Shown: piece by piece, positions 1-7,905 of the stretch | How positions within the stretch are numbered: the stretch's first letter is position 1 | Layout: every line of letters begins with the position of its first letter | From: Hymenobacter volaticus | GTDB lineage: Bacteria > Bacteroidota > Bacteroidia > Cytophagales > Hymenobacteraceae | Length of the DNA stretch: 64,000 nt | Direction of reading: 5' to 3' | Assembly: GCF_022921055.1 (NCBI RefSeq) | Contig: NZ_CP095061.1 | Coordinates: 3,573,501-3,637,500, forward strand | Position numbers and translations under genes: made by a program | The notes under the pieces: generated by a model | Databases searched by the model: none | The model's input: the letters and a program-made list of their open reading frames with translations, nothing else | What the model was told of the DNA's origin: nothing

Positions 1-619
1 TCCGCATGATGGTCGTCACGATGGTATTGGTGTCGCTGCCAAAGCCACGGGAAAGGCTTTTGTCATACTTCCACAGCAACTCGCCGGATTTACCGTCGTG
101 AATATTAATCACAAGTTTGCCTGTATTCGTAGGGCCGCTGAATCCAACTGCCAAACTCAGGGCTACCGCTGCTCCGTTAGACATAGGCTGCGTGCTAGAA
201 AAATCGCCTGATATAATGCCGTCAACACCCAGCAGCTTAGCTAATTGTTCAGGCGTCTGAGTGGCAAGCTGGGCGGGTGTAAGGCCACTTTGAGCTAATA
301 ATGCGTTGGTACGCATAGGGTCTTGCACATCTACTGTTAAGTCGTTGGAAGCTTTTTGCTTCAGAAAGTACGAGTGCAGCGCTTGCTGGACATCCAAGCC
401 TTCCCGCTGCTCCAAACGTGCTACCCCTTCAGGCCCACCATTTTTGGTTACTTCTTGCGGTCGGAGTTGTAGATGCGCGCTAAAGGGCATGATGGCCAAT
501 ATCTTATGACTCTGAGCCAGAGTCCGAAAATTGGTATTCGTGTAAATCTCACGCGTTTGAGCCAATGTGGCGAGAGGCAAAAGCACAACCAGCAGCAGGG
601 CGAATACTAGTTTGTTCAT
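1..619 (-). CDS. secreted protein of unknown function, C-terminus cut by window edge
   Basis: An open frame runs from an ATG at 619 to the window edge without a stop, giving about 206 residues. The first ~20 residues (MNKLVFALLLVVLLPLATLA) are a clear Sec signal peptide. The mature part begins with a segment of the type KILAIMPF and later has LLGVDGIISGDF, a pattern reminiscent of CsgG-like/GNA1162-like envelope proteins where a predicted beta-strand 'lav-pf' and a 'gvd-ii-g' motif recur. That resemblance is weak and is inference. The C-terminal part ends in a sequence suggesting a beta-rich fold (GKLVINIHDGKSGELLWKYD). Export is well supported; function is not known. The small plus-strand frame at 306-509 is its shadow. 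Confidence 0.8.
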   Translation of the reverse strand, partial: MNKLVFALLLVVLLPLATLAQTREIYTNTNFRTLAQSHKILAIMPFSAHLQLRPQEVTKNGGPEGVARLEQREGLDVQQALHSYFLKQKASNDLTVDVQDPMRTNALLAQSGLTPAQLATQTPEQLAKLLGVDGIISGDFSSTQPMSNGAAVALSLAVGFSGPTNTGKLVINIHDGKSGELLWKYDKSLSRGFGSDTNTIVTTIMR

Positions 620-748
620 AGGGCATTAGTTTGTAGGATGGAAGGATTGCTTTGGCTTCTACAATGAAACCGAACGCAAATAAACTAATATCGTGCCAAA
701 CGAATATTACGTTCCCTCCTCTTTTTGCCCTGCAATGAAGCGCCTTAT

Positions 749-2173
749 TTATGCTTCAGGCTTCTCTGCTAATAGCTTCTGGTTGAAATTCAACAAAAAC
801 AGTTTCTCCGATGCCCTTGTAATAGCTGTGTACAACCAGCGGGCAAACTCCGAATTCACCATATCCTCCTTCAAGAAACCATGGTCTACAAATACGGCTT
901 GCCACTGCCCGCCCTGCGCTTTGTGGCAAGTGAGAGCGTAGGCAAACTTCACTTGTAGCGCGTTCAGGAACGGGTCTTTACGGAGCGCCGCGCTTTTATC
1001 GCGCTTGGTGGTAAGGTGTTCGTAGTCCTTGCCTACGGCTTCGTACAGCTCTTTGCTGCGGTCGGCAGGCAGGGCAGGGCTTTCGGTGTGCAGGGTATCA
1101 AGCAAGAGCTTGATTTCCATATCTGGCTCGTCGGGATAATCCACGAGGCGCACGCGGGCATCGGCAAATCGGAACCCAAATTCCTCGGTACGCCGGATGA
1201 TTTTAACTACCTGCACAAAGTCGCCGTTGGCCAGAAAGCCCATTTCCGAATCCTTGGGCAGCCAGAAATAGTTGTTGCGCACCACCATCAGGTAGTCGCC
1301 CGACTCTATCTCTTCTTCGGCTTCAAACAGCACCCGCCGAATCAGTTGGTTGTACTGGTTGGCATTTTTGTTGGAGCGGCAGATGATGGTTGTATTCTCG
1401 TGTCCAAAGTTTTTATAGGCCCAGCGCAAGCCGTCTTCCAGTTTGTCGCCGCCCATCTTAAACAGGTCGGGGTAACCGCCCGTCACGAACTGGATGTTGG
1501 GCTGCTCTTGCCGCAGTTCCTCGCGTAGCACCGTAGCGTTCATCAAAATCCCCGACTGCTCGGCCTGACGCATTACTTGCCGCAGCTCCACCCCGTCCAC
1601 AGTGGCTCGGAAGCGGTGCCGCAGTAACTCAGGGTCAAGGGCCGGGCTCAGTAGTTGGCCCACAGGCGGCAACTGCGCTGTATCGCCAATGAGCAACAAC
1701 CGGTTCGACGGCTTTTCAAACACGTAATTCATCAAATCGTCGAGCAGGCCGTTTTCTCCGAAAGCTTTTTCATCGGAAATCATCGAAGCCTCGTCCACGA
1801 TGAAAAGCGTGTCTTGGGCCCGATTGGGCTGGCGCTGAAACGAGAGCCCCTGGGAAGGGGTGCCGCTGGTTTGGCGGTAGATTTTCTTATGAATGGTGCT
1901 GGCTGGTACACCCGCATAGGCACTCATCACCTTGGCGGCGCGGCCGGTGGGTGCCATCAGCACGTATTTGCGGCCAAGCTTGTGCAGCCATTGTACCAGG
2001 GCACTGACCACGGTGGTTTTACCCGTACCGGCATACCCCCGCAGCACAAATGCTTTACGGCCAGGCAAGTCGTCTTTCAGAAACAAATCCAGCTTCTGGA
2101 AAAGCGTGGACTGATCCTGCGTAGGTTCATAAGGAAAATGGTCGCGGACGGAGGGAGTACGAAGAGAAAGCAT
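749..2173 (-). CDS. RecD-like ATP-dependent DNA helicase (SF1)
   Basis: A 474-residue single-polypeptide helicase. Visible motifs: Walker A GYAGTGKTT near residues 46-54, motif Ia-like MAPTGRAAKVM, Walker B/DExx as IVDEASM, a Q/GD-type motif LLIGDTAQLPPVG, and a C-terminal UvrD_C_2-type motif YALTCHKAQGGQW followed by an ITRA segment. This order is that of AAA_30 plus UvrD_C_2 proteins, the short RecD/RecD2-like helicases that lack a RecB/RecC partner. It is probably a cytoplasmic DNA-repair or replication-restart helicase; direction and substrate cannot be read from sequence. The start at 2173 is an ATG with a credible N-terminus. Large plus-strand frames inside it are shadows. Confidence 0.9.
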   Translation of the reverse strand: MLSLRTPSVRDHFPYEPTQDQSTLFQKLDLFLKDDLPGRKAFVLRGYAGTGKTTVVSALVQWLHKLGRKYVLMAPTGRAAKVMSAYAGVPASTIHKKIYRQTSGTPSQGLSFQRQPNRAQDTLFIVDEASMISDEKAFGENGLLDDLMNYVFEKPSNRLLLIGDTAQLPPVGQLLSPALDPELLRHRFRATVDGVELRQVMRQAEQSGILMNATVLREELRQEQPNIQFVTGGYPDLFKMGGDKLEDGLRWAYKNFGHENTTIICRSNKNANQYNQLIRRVLFEAEEEIESGDYLMVVRNNYFWLPKDSEMGFLANGDFVQVVKIIRRTEEFGFRFADARVRLVDYPDEPDMEIKLLLDTLHTESPALPADRSKELYEAVGKDYEHLTTKRDKSAALRKDPFLNALQVKFAYALTCHKAQGGQWQAVFVDHGFLKEDMVNSEFARWLYTAITRASEKLFLLNFNQKLLAEKPEA

Positions 2174-2321
2174 AGCGTGTAGTCAGATAACAAAGCTACG
2201 CCCGTTTCAGGTCCCTAGCTTACCAGATCTTGTAACGGAAACAGTGCGGTTTCCATAATCGCCCGGCACCCGTACTTATACCGAACCCGGATGCCCTATT
2301 GAATTGCCAGATAATATAATA

Positions 2322-2771
2322 TCAGCCCTGTGGCTCTACCACGGCCATAGTAGCCGTTGCCTTGGCAATAAGTAGGTCGTCGCACCAAACTTCCGCTTCA
2401 CAAAAGTGCAGGCGGCGCCCGGCCTTCAGCACCCAGCCTATGGCCCGTAGCTTTTTACCTATACCGGGATGTAAATAGCTGGTCTTCAGCTCCACCGTAA
2501 CCACGCCCGTATCGTCGGGCACCAGGGTAACGGCAGCGAAGCCGGCAACTAAGTCGGCCATGGTGGCGGTGAGGCCGCCGTGCACAAAACCGCGCTGCTG
2601 CTGGTGTTGCTCTTGGAGCAATAGTTCGGCTTCTACGCGGCCCGGCTCGATGCGGGTAAGGTCGGCGCCAATGAGGTGCATGAAGTGCTGGCGCGTGAGT
2701 TTGCGGCGGATGCGGGCTTCGAGCGAATCGTCGGCAAACGCCGACGGGGCGGGTGTTTTGGGAGTAGTCAT
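2322..2771 (-). CDS. PaaI-type hotdog-fold thioesterase
   Basis: About 149 residues from the ATG at 2771. An open extension to 2867 lacks family character and is probably untranslated. The hotdog signature is visible as GFVHGGLTATMADLVAGFAA, where the HGG and the following acidic residue fit the acyl-CoA thioesterase active site, followed by TVELKTSYLHPG and a beta-rich C-terminus ending in TATMAVVEPQG. The family hydrolyses aryl- or acyl-CoA thioesters in the cytoplasm; the substrate here is unknown. It is divergent from the DUF4126 gene about 110 bases away. A second hotdog protein lies at 60214, and that one has a men-cluster context this one lacks. Confidence 0.87.
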   Translation of the reverse strand: MTTPKTPAPSAFADDSLEARIRRKLTRQHFMHLIGADLTRIEPGRVEAELLLQEQHQQQRGFVHGGLTATMADLVAGFAAVTLVPDDTGVVTVELKTSYLHPGIGKKLRAIGWVLKAGRRLHFCEAEVWCDDLLIAKATATMAVVEPQG

Positions 2772-2882
2772 TAAGGCCAAAGATACGGCCACTAATTGCT
2801 GCTTATTGATTGCTATTTGATGGTTGTTTCTGGTTAAATTGACCAAGGCCCAATCAGTAGCCCGCAATCAATAGCCTGCACT

Positions 2883-3476
2883 ATGGAATACATTTTGAGT
2901 GGCGCATTAGGATTAGCCCTTGCGGCGTGCAGTGGCTTTCGGGTATTTGTGCCGCTGCTGGCTGCCAGTATAGCCTATCATACGGGTGTGCTGCACCCTT
3001 CACCAGGCTTTGCGTGGTTAGGGAGCTGGGTGGCGGTAGGGGCGCTGGGCACAGCCACAGTTATGGAAATTTTAGGCTACTATTTTCCAGTAGTTGATAA
3101 TTTGCTGGATACGATAACCACACCAGCTTCGTTTATAGCCGGTACGGTGCTCATGACTGCTGCCTTACCCGACCTCGACCCGGTAGTGCGTTGGGGATTG
3201 GGAGTGTTGGTTGGCGGCGGCACAGCGGGCATTATCCAAACGGGCACGACGCTGCTGCGTGCTGGGTCCACGATGGGAACGGCTGGTCTTGGCAATCCGG
3301 TGCTGGCCACCGCCGAAAACACGTTGGCCGTGCTTGGAACGGTGCTAGCGTTGCTGCTGCCGCTGCTAGCCGGCGGATTGGTGCTGATACTCGTACTGTA
3401 TATTGCCACTCGATTGCGGCGTTGGCGGCAGCGCCGCAAGGGCCGCAAATCAGGCTCAGTGGTTCCCTTAGCTTGA
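2883..3476 (+). CDS. DUF4126 family integral membrane protein
   Basis: A 197-residue protein with several hydrophobic segments: near residues 5-33, 45-65, 85-105, a glycine-rich 110-125, and a strong C-terminal helix LLLPLLAGGLVLILVLYIA. It ends in an arginine-rich cytoplasmic tail. The opening GALGLALAACSGFRVFVPLL and the loop VDNLLDTITTPASFIAGTVL are typical of DUF4126 proteins. The family has no established function; the inner-membrane location is inferred from the helices. A NUDIX gene follows 35 bases downstream on the same strand, so the two may be co-transcribed. Confidence 0.88.
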   Translation: MEYILSGALGLALAACSGFRVFVPLLAASIAYHTGVLHPSPGFAWLGSWVAVGALGTATVMEILGYYFPVVDNLLDTITTPASFIAGTVLMTAALPDLDPVVRWGLGVLVGGGTAGIIQTGTTLLRAGSTMGTAGLGNPVLATAENTLAVLGTVLALLLPLLAGGLVLILVLYIATRLRRWRQRRKGRKSGSVVPLA

Positions 3477-3510
3477 AGCTGAGGCTTTCTGTTACGCTAT
3501 ATCTCCCTCA

Positions 3511-4020
3511 ATGTCCGTTCCTGAATCCCTTTCCACCCGTCAGCTCCTCGACTCCTACACCGGCCTTGTGCGCGTACGGGTGTGCGGTCTGCTGGTGCAG
3601 GAAGGCGCATTGCTACTGGCCGCTCACCGTGGCTTACTGCCCAATGATGCTCCTTTTTGGTCGCCGCCTGGTGGGGGCTGGCAGTTTGGCGAAACCATCC
3701 AAGCTTGTTTGCGGCGCGAGTTTCGGGAAGAAACCGGCTTGGATGTGCATGTCGGCCGGTTTTTGCATCTGCACGAGTACGGCAGCGCCGATTTACAGGC
3801 CCTAGAACTATTTTTCGAGGTGACGCCGGAGGATGCCAATGCAATTCCCCGCTTGGGTCACGACCCGGAGCATGCCGCTGAAGATCAGCTTCTCACTAAG
3901 GTGGCCTTCGTGGAACCGCGGCAGCTCATTCGGCTACCACCCACCCAAGTGCACCCCGTACTCCGCCAGATTATCAGCACCGACGATGTGTTCATTCCGC
4001 AAATCCGGTTTCAGAAGTAA
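3511..4020 (+). CDS. NUDIX hydrolase
   Basis: A 169-residue protein with a complete Nudix box (GX5EX7REUXEEXGU) at about residues 55-77: a GGW-QFGET start, then REFREETGL. The box binds Mg2+ and catalyses hydrolysis of a nucleoside diphosphate linked to another moiety. Upstream a beta-strand VRVCGLLVQEGALLLAAHR leads into the fold, and EDANAIPRLGHDPEH is an unassigned loop. The substrate is unknown; the N-terminal arrangement resembles MutT/ADP-ribose-type hydrolases of Bacteroidota. It follows the DUF4126 gene closely. Every conserved catalytic position is present, so it should be active. Confidence 0.9.
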   Translation: MSVPESLSTRQLLDSYTGLVRVRVCGLLVQEGALLLAAHRGLLPNDAPFWSPPGGGWQFGETIQACLRREFREETGLDVHVGRFLHLHEYGSADLQALELFFEVTPEDANAIPRLGHDPEHAAEDQLLTKVAFVEPRQLIRLPPTQVHPVLRQIISTDDVFIPQIRFQK

Positions 4021-4117
4021 CTTTTACGGTTAGTGAATTTGAGCGCTAAGTAGCTAGGAGCAACTCATAGAAGCGTACTCACGAGGGATAGGCTGATGGC
4101 AATTACGTTGGCCTGAG

Positions 4118-4125
4118 TACCTTTG
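4118..4125 (+). promoter_or_regulatory. candidate Bacteroidota -7 element
   Basis: TACCTTTG matches the TANNTTTG -7 consensus and sits 57 bases before the ATG of the DUF3822 gene. No good TTG-type -33 element is seen at the usual spacing. Confidence 0.45.
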
Positions 4126-4181
4126 GTCTCCTTCCCTACCCGTATTTGCCCGTGGCCTCCGACTCATTTGTTTCCACTGCT

Positions 4182-5063
4182 ATGTCTATTTCCTCGTCGC
4201 AACTGCCGGCTCCTACGGTCCTGCACCGCCTGCGCGACGAAACCCTAGACCCCACTACTCTATCTGCTTACAACCTTTATCTAACCGCTAACCCAGCCGG
4301 ACTACGGGTGGGCGTAGCCGATGTGCGCCGCAACAAATTTGTGGTGTTAGAAGATTATGCGCCGCTGGCTGCTACTTCCTACGGAGGGCAATTGCAAGCC
4401 TTGGCTGCTCACCACGATTTGGTTGGGCAAACCGGCTGGAACCACGTGCGCCTCTCCATCCAAAACCGCCACTTTACGCTGCTACCGGCGCCGCTCCTGC
4501 GCCCCGGTGACGAAGCCGCTTATCTGCGCCTGCATCATACCGTCGATGCGCAGCACGAAACCGTTTTTTCGTACACGCATGCCAGCCTGGAGCTAGCCAG
4601 TGTATTCGCGGCCGAAAATGAAATGACCAATTGGTTTAAGTCCACTTACCCGGCTGGCTCGCTGCTGCACCAAACCAGCGCCTTGCTCGAAGGACTTATT
4701 CACCAAAGTGAGTCAACTACTACCCGCCGCTTGTACCTGAGTATTGGGCACCAAGAACTAACCATTGCCGTAATCCGCGACAAACGCCCGGAGTTCTGCA
4801 ACGTTTTCGCTTTTAGCTCGCCCGAAGACTTGATTTATTATACCATTCTCGTGATGCAGGAGTTGCAACTCAACCCCGATCAGGACCCGGTAGTAGTGTG
4901 GGGTGACTTGATGCACGATTCTGAACTGTTCACCATCCTGCGCAAGTACATTCGCCATATCAAGTTCGGCAACCGCCCCTTCGACCTAAGCTACAGCTAC
5001 CGCCTCAACGAGCTTTTCGAGTACCGTTTCTTCGAGCTCTATAGCCTTCACCTTTGCGAGTAA
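4182..5063 (+). CDS. DUF3822 family protein
   Basis: A 293-residue soluble protein from the ATG at 4182; the frame also opens at a TTG at 4146, which is less likely. The sequence (RNKFVVLEDYAPLA, HVRLSIQNRHFTLLPAPLLR, a late VVVWGDLMHDSELF, and a C-terminus ending in EYRFFELYSLHLCE) matches the DUF3822 family, which is largely confined to Bacteroidota. The fold is thought to be actin/ASKHA-like, but no function is established. In many Bacteroidota it sits just before coaD, as here, 86 bases upstream. This suggests a shared transcript but not a role in CoA synthesis. Confidence 0.85.
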   Translation: MSISSSQLPAPTVLHRLRDETLDPTTLSAYNLYLTANPAGLRVGVADVRRNKFVVLEDYAPLAATSYGGQLQALAAHHDLVGQTGWNHVRLSIQNRHFTLLPAPLLRPGDEAAYLRLHHTVDAQHETVFSYTHASLELASVFAAENEMTNWFKSTYPAGSLLHQTSALLEGLIHQSESTTTRRLYLSIGHQELTIAVIRDKRPEFCNVFAFSSPEDLIYYTILVMQELQLNPDQDPVVVWGDLMHDSELFTILRKYIRHIKFGNRPFDLSYSYRLNELFEYRFFELYSLHLCE

Positions 5064-5148
5064 TGGTAGAGCGTAACTGAGTAGCGGAGTAATCCGACAA
5101 ACTCTCACCTATTTCACTCAGTCACTCCACTACCCAGCTGCTTTACTC

Positions 5149-5613
5149 ATGCGCATCGCTCTATTCCCTGGCTCCTTCGACCCGTTTACCAATGGCCACC
5201 TAGATGTGGTACGGCGGGGCGCGGCCTTGTTCGATGAAATCATCATTGCCATCGGCAACAACAGCAGCAAGACCCGCTACTTACCTGTGGAGCAGATGAT
5301 AAGTATGATTGAGGAGGTGTTTCGCGACGAGCCACGCGTATCGGTGCGGGCCTACAAAGGGCTTACTGCCGATTTTGCCCGAGAAGTGGGAGCCCGTTAC
5401 CTGCTACGCGGCCTGCGCAACACCACCGATTTCGAATATGAAAACACCATTGCACAAGCCAACCGCCACGTCAACCCAGAGCTAGAAACTGTATTTCTGA
5501 TTACGTCTCCTGTGTTGGCAGCCATTAGTAGCACCATTATTCGGGAAATTCATCGTTTCGGTGGCAACGTTGACAGCTTCGTGCCTTTTCAATTGCCTCC
5601 ATTCGAAAATTAA
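5149..5613 (+). CDS. coaD: phosphopantetheine adenylyltransferase
   Basis: This 154-residue enzyme transfers AMP from ATP to 4'-phosphopantetheine, making dephospho-CoA, the penultimate step of coenzyme A synthesis. The N-terminal nucleotidyltransferase motif GSFDPFTNGH (residues 8-17) carries the T/HxGH signature. LLRGLRNTTDFEYE is the pantetheine-binding loop and ISSTIIRE is the second ATP-binding motif. Length and all motifs match bacterial CoaD (about 160 residues). The cytoplasmic enzyme is a hexamer in known cases. A perfect 70-base palindrome begins two bases after the stop codon. Confidence 0.97.
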   Translation: MRIALFPGSFDPFTNGHLDVVRRGAALFDEIIIAIGNNSSKTRYLPVEQMISMIEEVFRDEPRVSVRAYKGLTADFAREVGARYLLRGLRNTTDFEYENTIAQANRHVNPELETVFLITSPVLAAISSTIIREIHRFGGNVDSFVPFQLPPFEN

Positions 5614-5615
5614 AC

Positions 5616-5685
5616 CACAGTAAGCCACAACGAGAAGGGCCCCACAATTCGAATTGTGGGGCCCTTCTCGTTGTGGCTTACTGTG
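5616..5685. terminator. perfect 35-bp-arm palindrome with no loop, between convergent genes
   Basis: Bases 5616-5650 are exactly complementary to 5651-5685, with no spacer. It starts two bases after the coaD stop and ends four bases before the stop of the minus-strand NUDIX gene. The GC-rich core (AGGGCCCC) could end transcription in both directions, but the stem is far longer than an intrinsic terminator needs and there is no long U-tract. Confidence 0.8.
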
Positions 5686-5688
5686 ATG

Positions 5689-6375
5689 CTAGTTCTTGAT
5701 TGAAGAGCCAGCCATTTCGCTTAAATAATGGCGCATTACCAGCGCAATGCTAGCATACGACGATTCTAGCACGGTCAGTGCCTCTTGGGGCGTCATCCAG
5801 CGCACTTCTTCAATGTATTCTTCGGCTTGGGGCTTCATCACTGTGTCGTCTAGGCAGCGCATGACGTACCAGTTGGTTTTCTTAAGGATCTTGTTGCCGT
5901 TGTAGGCATAAGAATGCCAAGTGCTAGGCAATTTGTCGCCAAGTTCCACTTTGATGTTGCATTCCTCTTCAACCTCGCGCAAAGCGCCAAGGCCAGGATC
6001 TTCTTCTTTCTTAAGCTTGCCTTTCGGCAAATCCCATTTACCTAAGCGGTAAATCATCAGCACTTTACCTTGTTTCACTACAAGGCCGCCAGCGGCCTTT
6101 ACAATGCGAAACTGGTCTTTTAAGTGTAGGATAAGGCGGCTTTTTTTGCGCGCCAGCATGGTCAGAGAAGTTAGCTTCTTAAGCTTTTTCACTTCCATCA
6201 GCCGCAATAGCCGGTCCACGAACACATCCGTGACGTCGCGCACTAGAACGTCACCTACTAGATCCTTAGAGGTAAACTCGTCTTCCGGATTCAGAATCAG
6301 GTCGTACTTGTGCTTGTACACTTTTTCGCTGTTCTTCTTGATGATCAGCGGAATATCGTTGATGAAGACGTTCAT
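5689..6375 (-). CDS. NUDIX hydrolase with long N-terminal extension
   Basis: About 228 residues from the ATG at 6375; an upstream opening to 6438 is less convincing. Residues 1-90 are a lysine-rich alpha/beta region not typical of NUDIX enzymes. The Nudix domain follows from about residue 93, with the box at about 119-141: GKLKKEE then REVEEEC. In the REUXEEXGU half the usual glycine is replaced by asparagine (EECNI), a tolerated but notable change. The catalytic glutamates are kept. The upstream WDLPKGK segment is typical of the diadenosine-polyphosphate/ADP-ribose type found in Bacteroidota. Substrate unknown. It converges on coaD across the perfect palindrome. Confidence 0.87.
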   Translation of the reverse strand: MNVFINDIPLIIKKNSEKVYKHKYDLILNPEDEFTSKDLVGDVLVRDVTDVFVDRLLRLMEVKKLKKLTSLTMLARKKSRLILHLKDQFRIVKAAGGLVVKQGKVLMIYRLGKWDLPKGKLKKEEDPGLGALREVEEECNIKVELGDKLPSTWHSYAYNGNKILKKTNWYVMRCLDDTVMKPQAEEYIEEVRWMTPQEALTVLESSYASIALVMRHYLSEMAGSSIKN

Positions 6376-6670
6376 CGCGGGGTAATCTGGAGAGGTACAA
6401 ACAATGAGAAATACAGGACACGGCCCGCTGCAAAGCACAACATAAATCTTCGCAAACGAAAGTGCAAGGTGAACGGCAAGATACGGGCTACCGCCAGTTG
6501 AGTTGTTGGAGGAGGCAAGAAGAAGAGACTACGAGAAGATGAATCAGTGAAATACGTAGGCTACCAAAATAAGTAATACCCTGTTCTACTGGCCGAAAAC
6601 ACGCCAACACAACAGGAAAGTCGTTGTTTCACTGTCTACATTATTTCCTGCTCTCTCCTACCTTCGCCTG

Positions 6671-7165
6671 ATGAAGAAAATCGGTTTGCTTTCCGATACC
6701 CACAGCTACCTCGACGAACGAATCTTGCACCACCTAAGCGGCTGCGACGAAATCTGGCACGCCGGCGACTTTGGTACCGCTGCCGTTGCCGAGCAACTGG
6801 CGGAGGTGGCTCCGTTGCGCGGCGTCTACGGTAACATCGACGGCCGCGACGTACGCAATACCCAACCGCTGGTGCAAGCCTTCGACATCGAAGGCCTGCG
6901 CGTATTGATGACGCACATTGGGGGCTACCCGGGCCACTACAGCCCGGCTGCGCGCCCCTTGCTTCAGCAAGAGCGCCCCGGGCTCTTTATTAGTGGGCAC
7001 TCGCACATCCTTAAAGTTATGCCCGACGCCAAACTCGGCTTGCTGCACCTCAACCCTGGAGCCGCAGGCCGCCATGGTTTCCATAAGGTGCGCACACTAC
7101 TGCGCTTCGAAGTAGCCGATGGCAAAGTGCAGCACCTTCAGGTCATCGAGCTAGGACCGAAGTAG
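6671..7165 (+). CDS. YfcE/MJ0936-type metallophosphoesterase
   Basis: A 164-residue calcineurin-like phosphoesterase. All metal-ligand motifs are present in order: LLSDTHSY (DxH), HAGDFG (GD), VYGNIDGRD (GNxD in place of GNHE), MTHIGGYPG and SGHSHILK (GHSH). This pattern and length match the YfcE/MJ0936 family of small phosphodiesterases, which hydrolyse phosphodiester model substrates with Mn2+; the physiological substrate is unknown. It is cytoplasmic, without a signal peptide. It stands alone, with a hairpin at 7305-7337 separating it from the convergent gene. Confidence 0.92.
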   Translation: MKKIGLLSDTHSYLDERILHHLSGCDEIWHAGDFGTAAVAEQLAEVAPLRGVYGNIDGRDVRNTQPLVQAFDIEGLRVLMTHIGGYPGHYSPAARPLLQQERPGLFISGHSHILKVMPDAKLGLLHLNPGAAGRHGFHKVRTLLRFEVADGKVQHLQVIELGPK

Positions 7166-7304
7166 CTGGCGCGAGTAAGAAAGAAAATAGCCGCCTAACA
7201 CGATACTGCAGCAGTTCAATGTTGGTGAAGCCGGTGGTACTTGCGTGGCTAAGCTAGAATCATCTTTGTGGGCATATAGAGTCCAGCAAACTTCAGACAA
7301 ATAA

Positions 7305-7337
7305 AAAAGCGTTTTTCCAGGCAGGAAAAACGCTTTT
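7305..7337. terminator. bidirectional intrinsic terminator
   Basis: Perfect 14-bp arms (7305-7318 and 7324-7337) enclose a 5-base loop. The arms begin with A4 and end with T4, so the hairpin reads as a terminator from both sides of the convergent pair. Confidence 0.75.
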
Positions 7338-7375
7338 ATCTATATCAGCCGACCGACGCCGGTGGCGACTGAGCT

Positions 7376-7807
7376 TTAGAGGGCAATTTCGGGCTTGGGG
7401 TGCTCACCTTCTTGGCCGTCTTCGTTTACTGGCTTGGTTACAGCTTCGGCATCATCAAAGGATTCAGCGTTTGCGCTGGTGGTATCGTTACCGCCTACTA
7501 CGCTCTGCACTTTCTCTACGATGTCGCCTACGACTTCCTTGGCTTTCTCCACTACTTCGCTGTGGCTAACGGTGTCTACAACCTCTGCCGCCACCTCTTT
7601 CACTTTGTCAACGGTTGAGGTAGCAACCTCTTTAGCAGAAGAAACCTGGCTCGCTGCCCCGCCCGTAGTAGGAAATTTAGCTTTCAACTCCTCGATATCC
7701 ACATTCTTAAGAACAGGAGTGAGTAGCAATTGCTTGATGATGGTCTGCTTGTTATTAGCGCGGGCAATGTTCTTGCGGTGCTTGCGCTTCAATCGGGTAA
7801 TGCTCAT
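7376..7807 (-). CDS. small protein with amphipathic heptad/undecad repeats, unknown function
   Basis: About 143 residues from the ATG at 7807. A frame opening at 7903 would overlap the next gene's promoter and is rejected. The N-terminus is very basic (ITRLKRKHRKNIARANNK). The middle (residues ~55-110) holds repeated KEVA/VVEKAKEVV-type amphipathic helices like those of LEA or apolipoprotein-like helical proteins. The C-terminus is acidic and disordered (DDAEAV...EDGQEGEHPKPE). A TACTTTTG -7-like element lies on this strand at 7847-7854. I recognise no family. A structural, nucleic-acid-binding or stress role is possible but is speculation. Confidence 0.7.
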   Translation of the reverse strand: MSITRLKRKHRKNIARANNKQTIIKQLLLTPVLKNVDIEELKAKFPTTGGAASQVSSAKEVATSTVDKVKEVAAEVVDTVSHSEVVEKAKEVVGDIVEKVQSVVGGNDTTSANAESFDDAEAVTKPVNEDGQEGEHPKPEIAL

Positions 7808-7905
7808 TTTTTCCGGGTCGGTTAAGGTCTTTCTGTAAAGGAGGGGCAAAAGTAAGTCATAAATTTGAAACCGGAAAACCTTTCCCCTTTTTACCTTCTC
7901 CACTG

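Noticed and set aside
1016..2182. Long plus-strand frames opposite the helicase
   Set aside because: Shadows of a strongly supported minus-strand gene.
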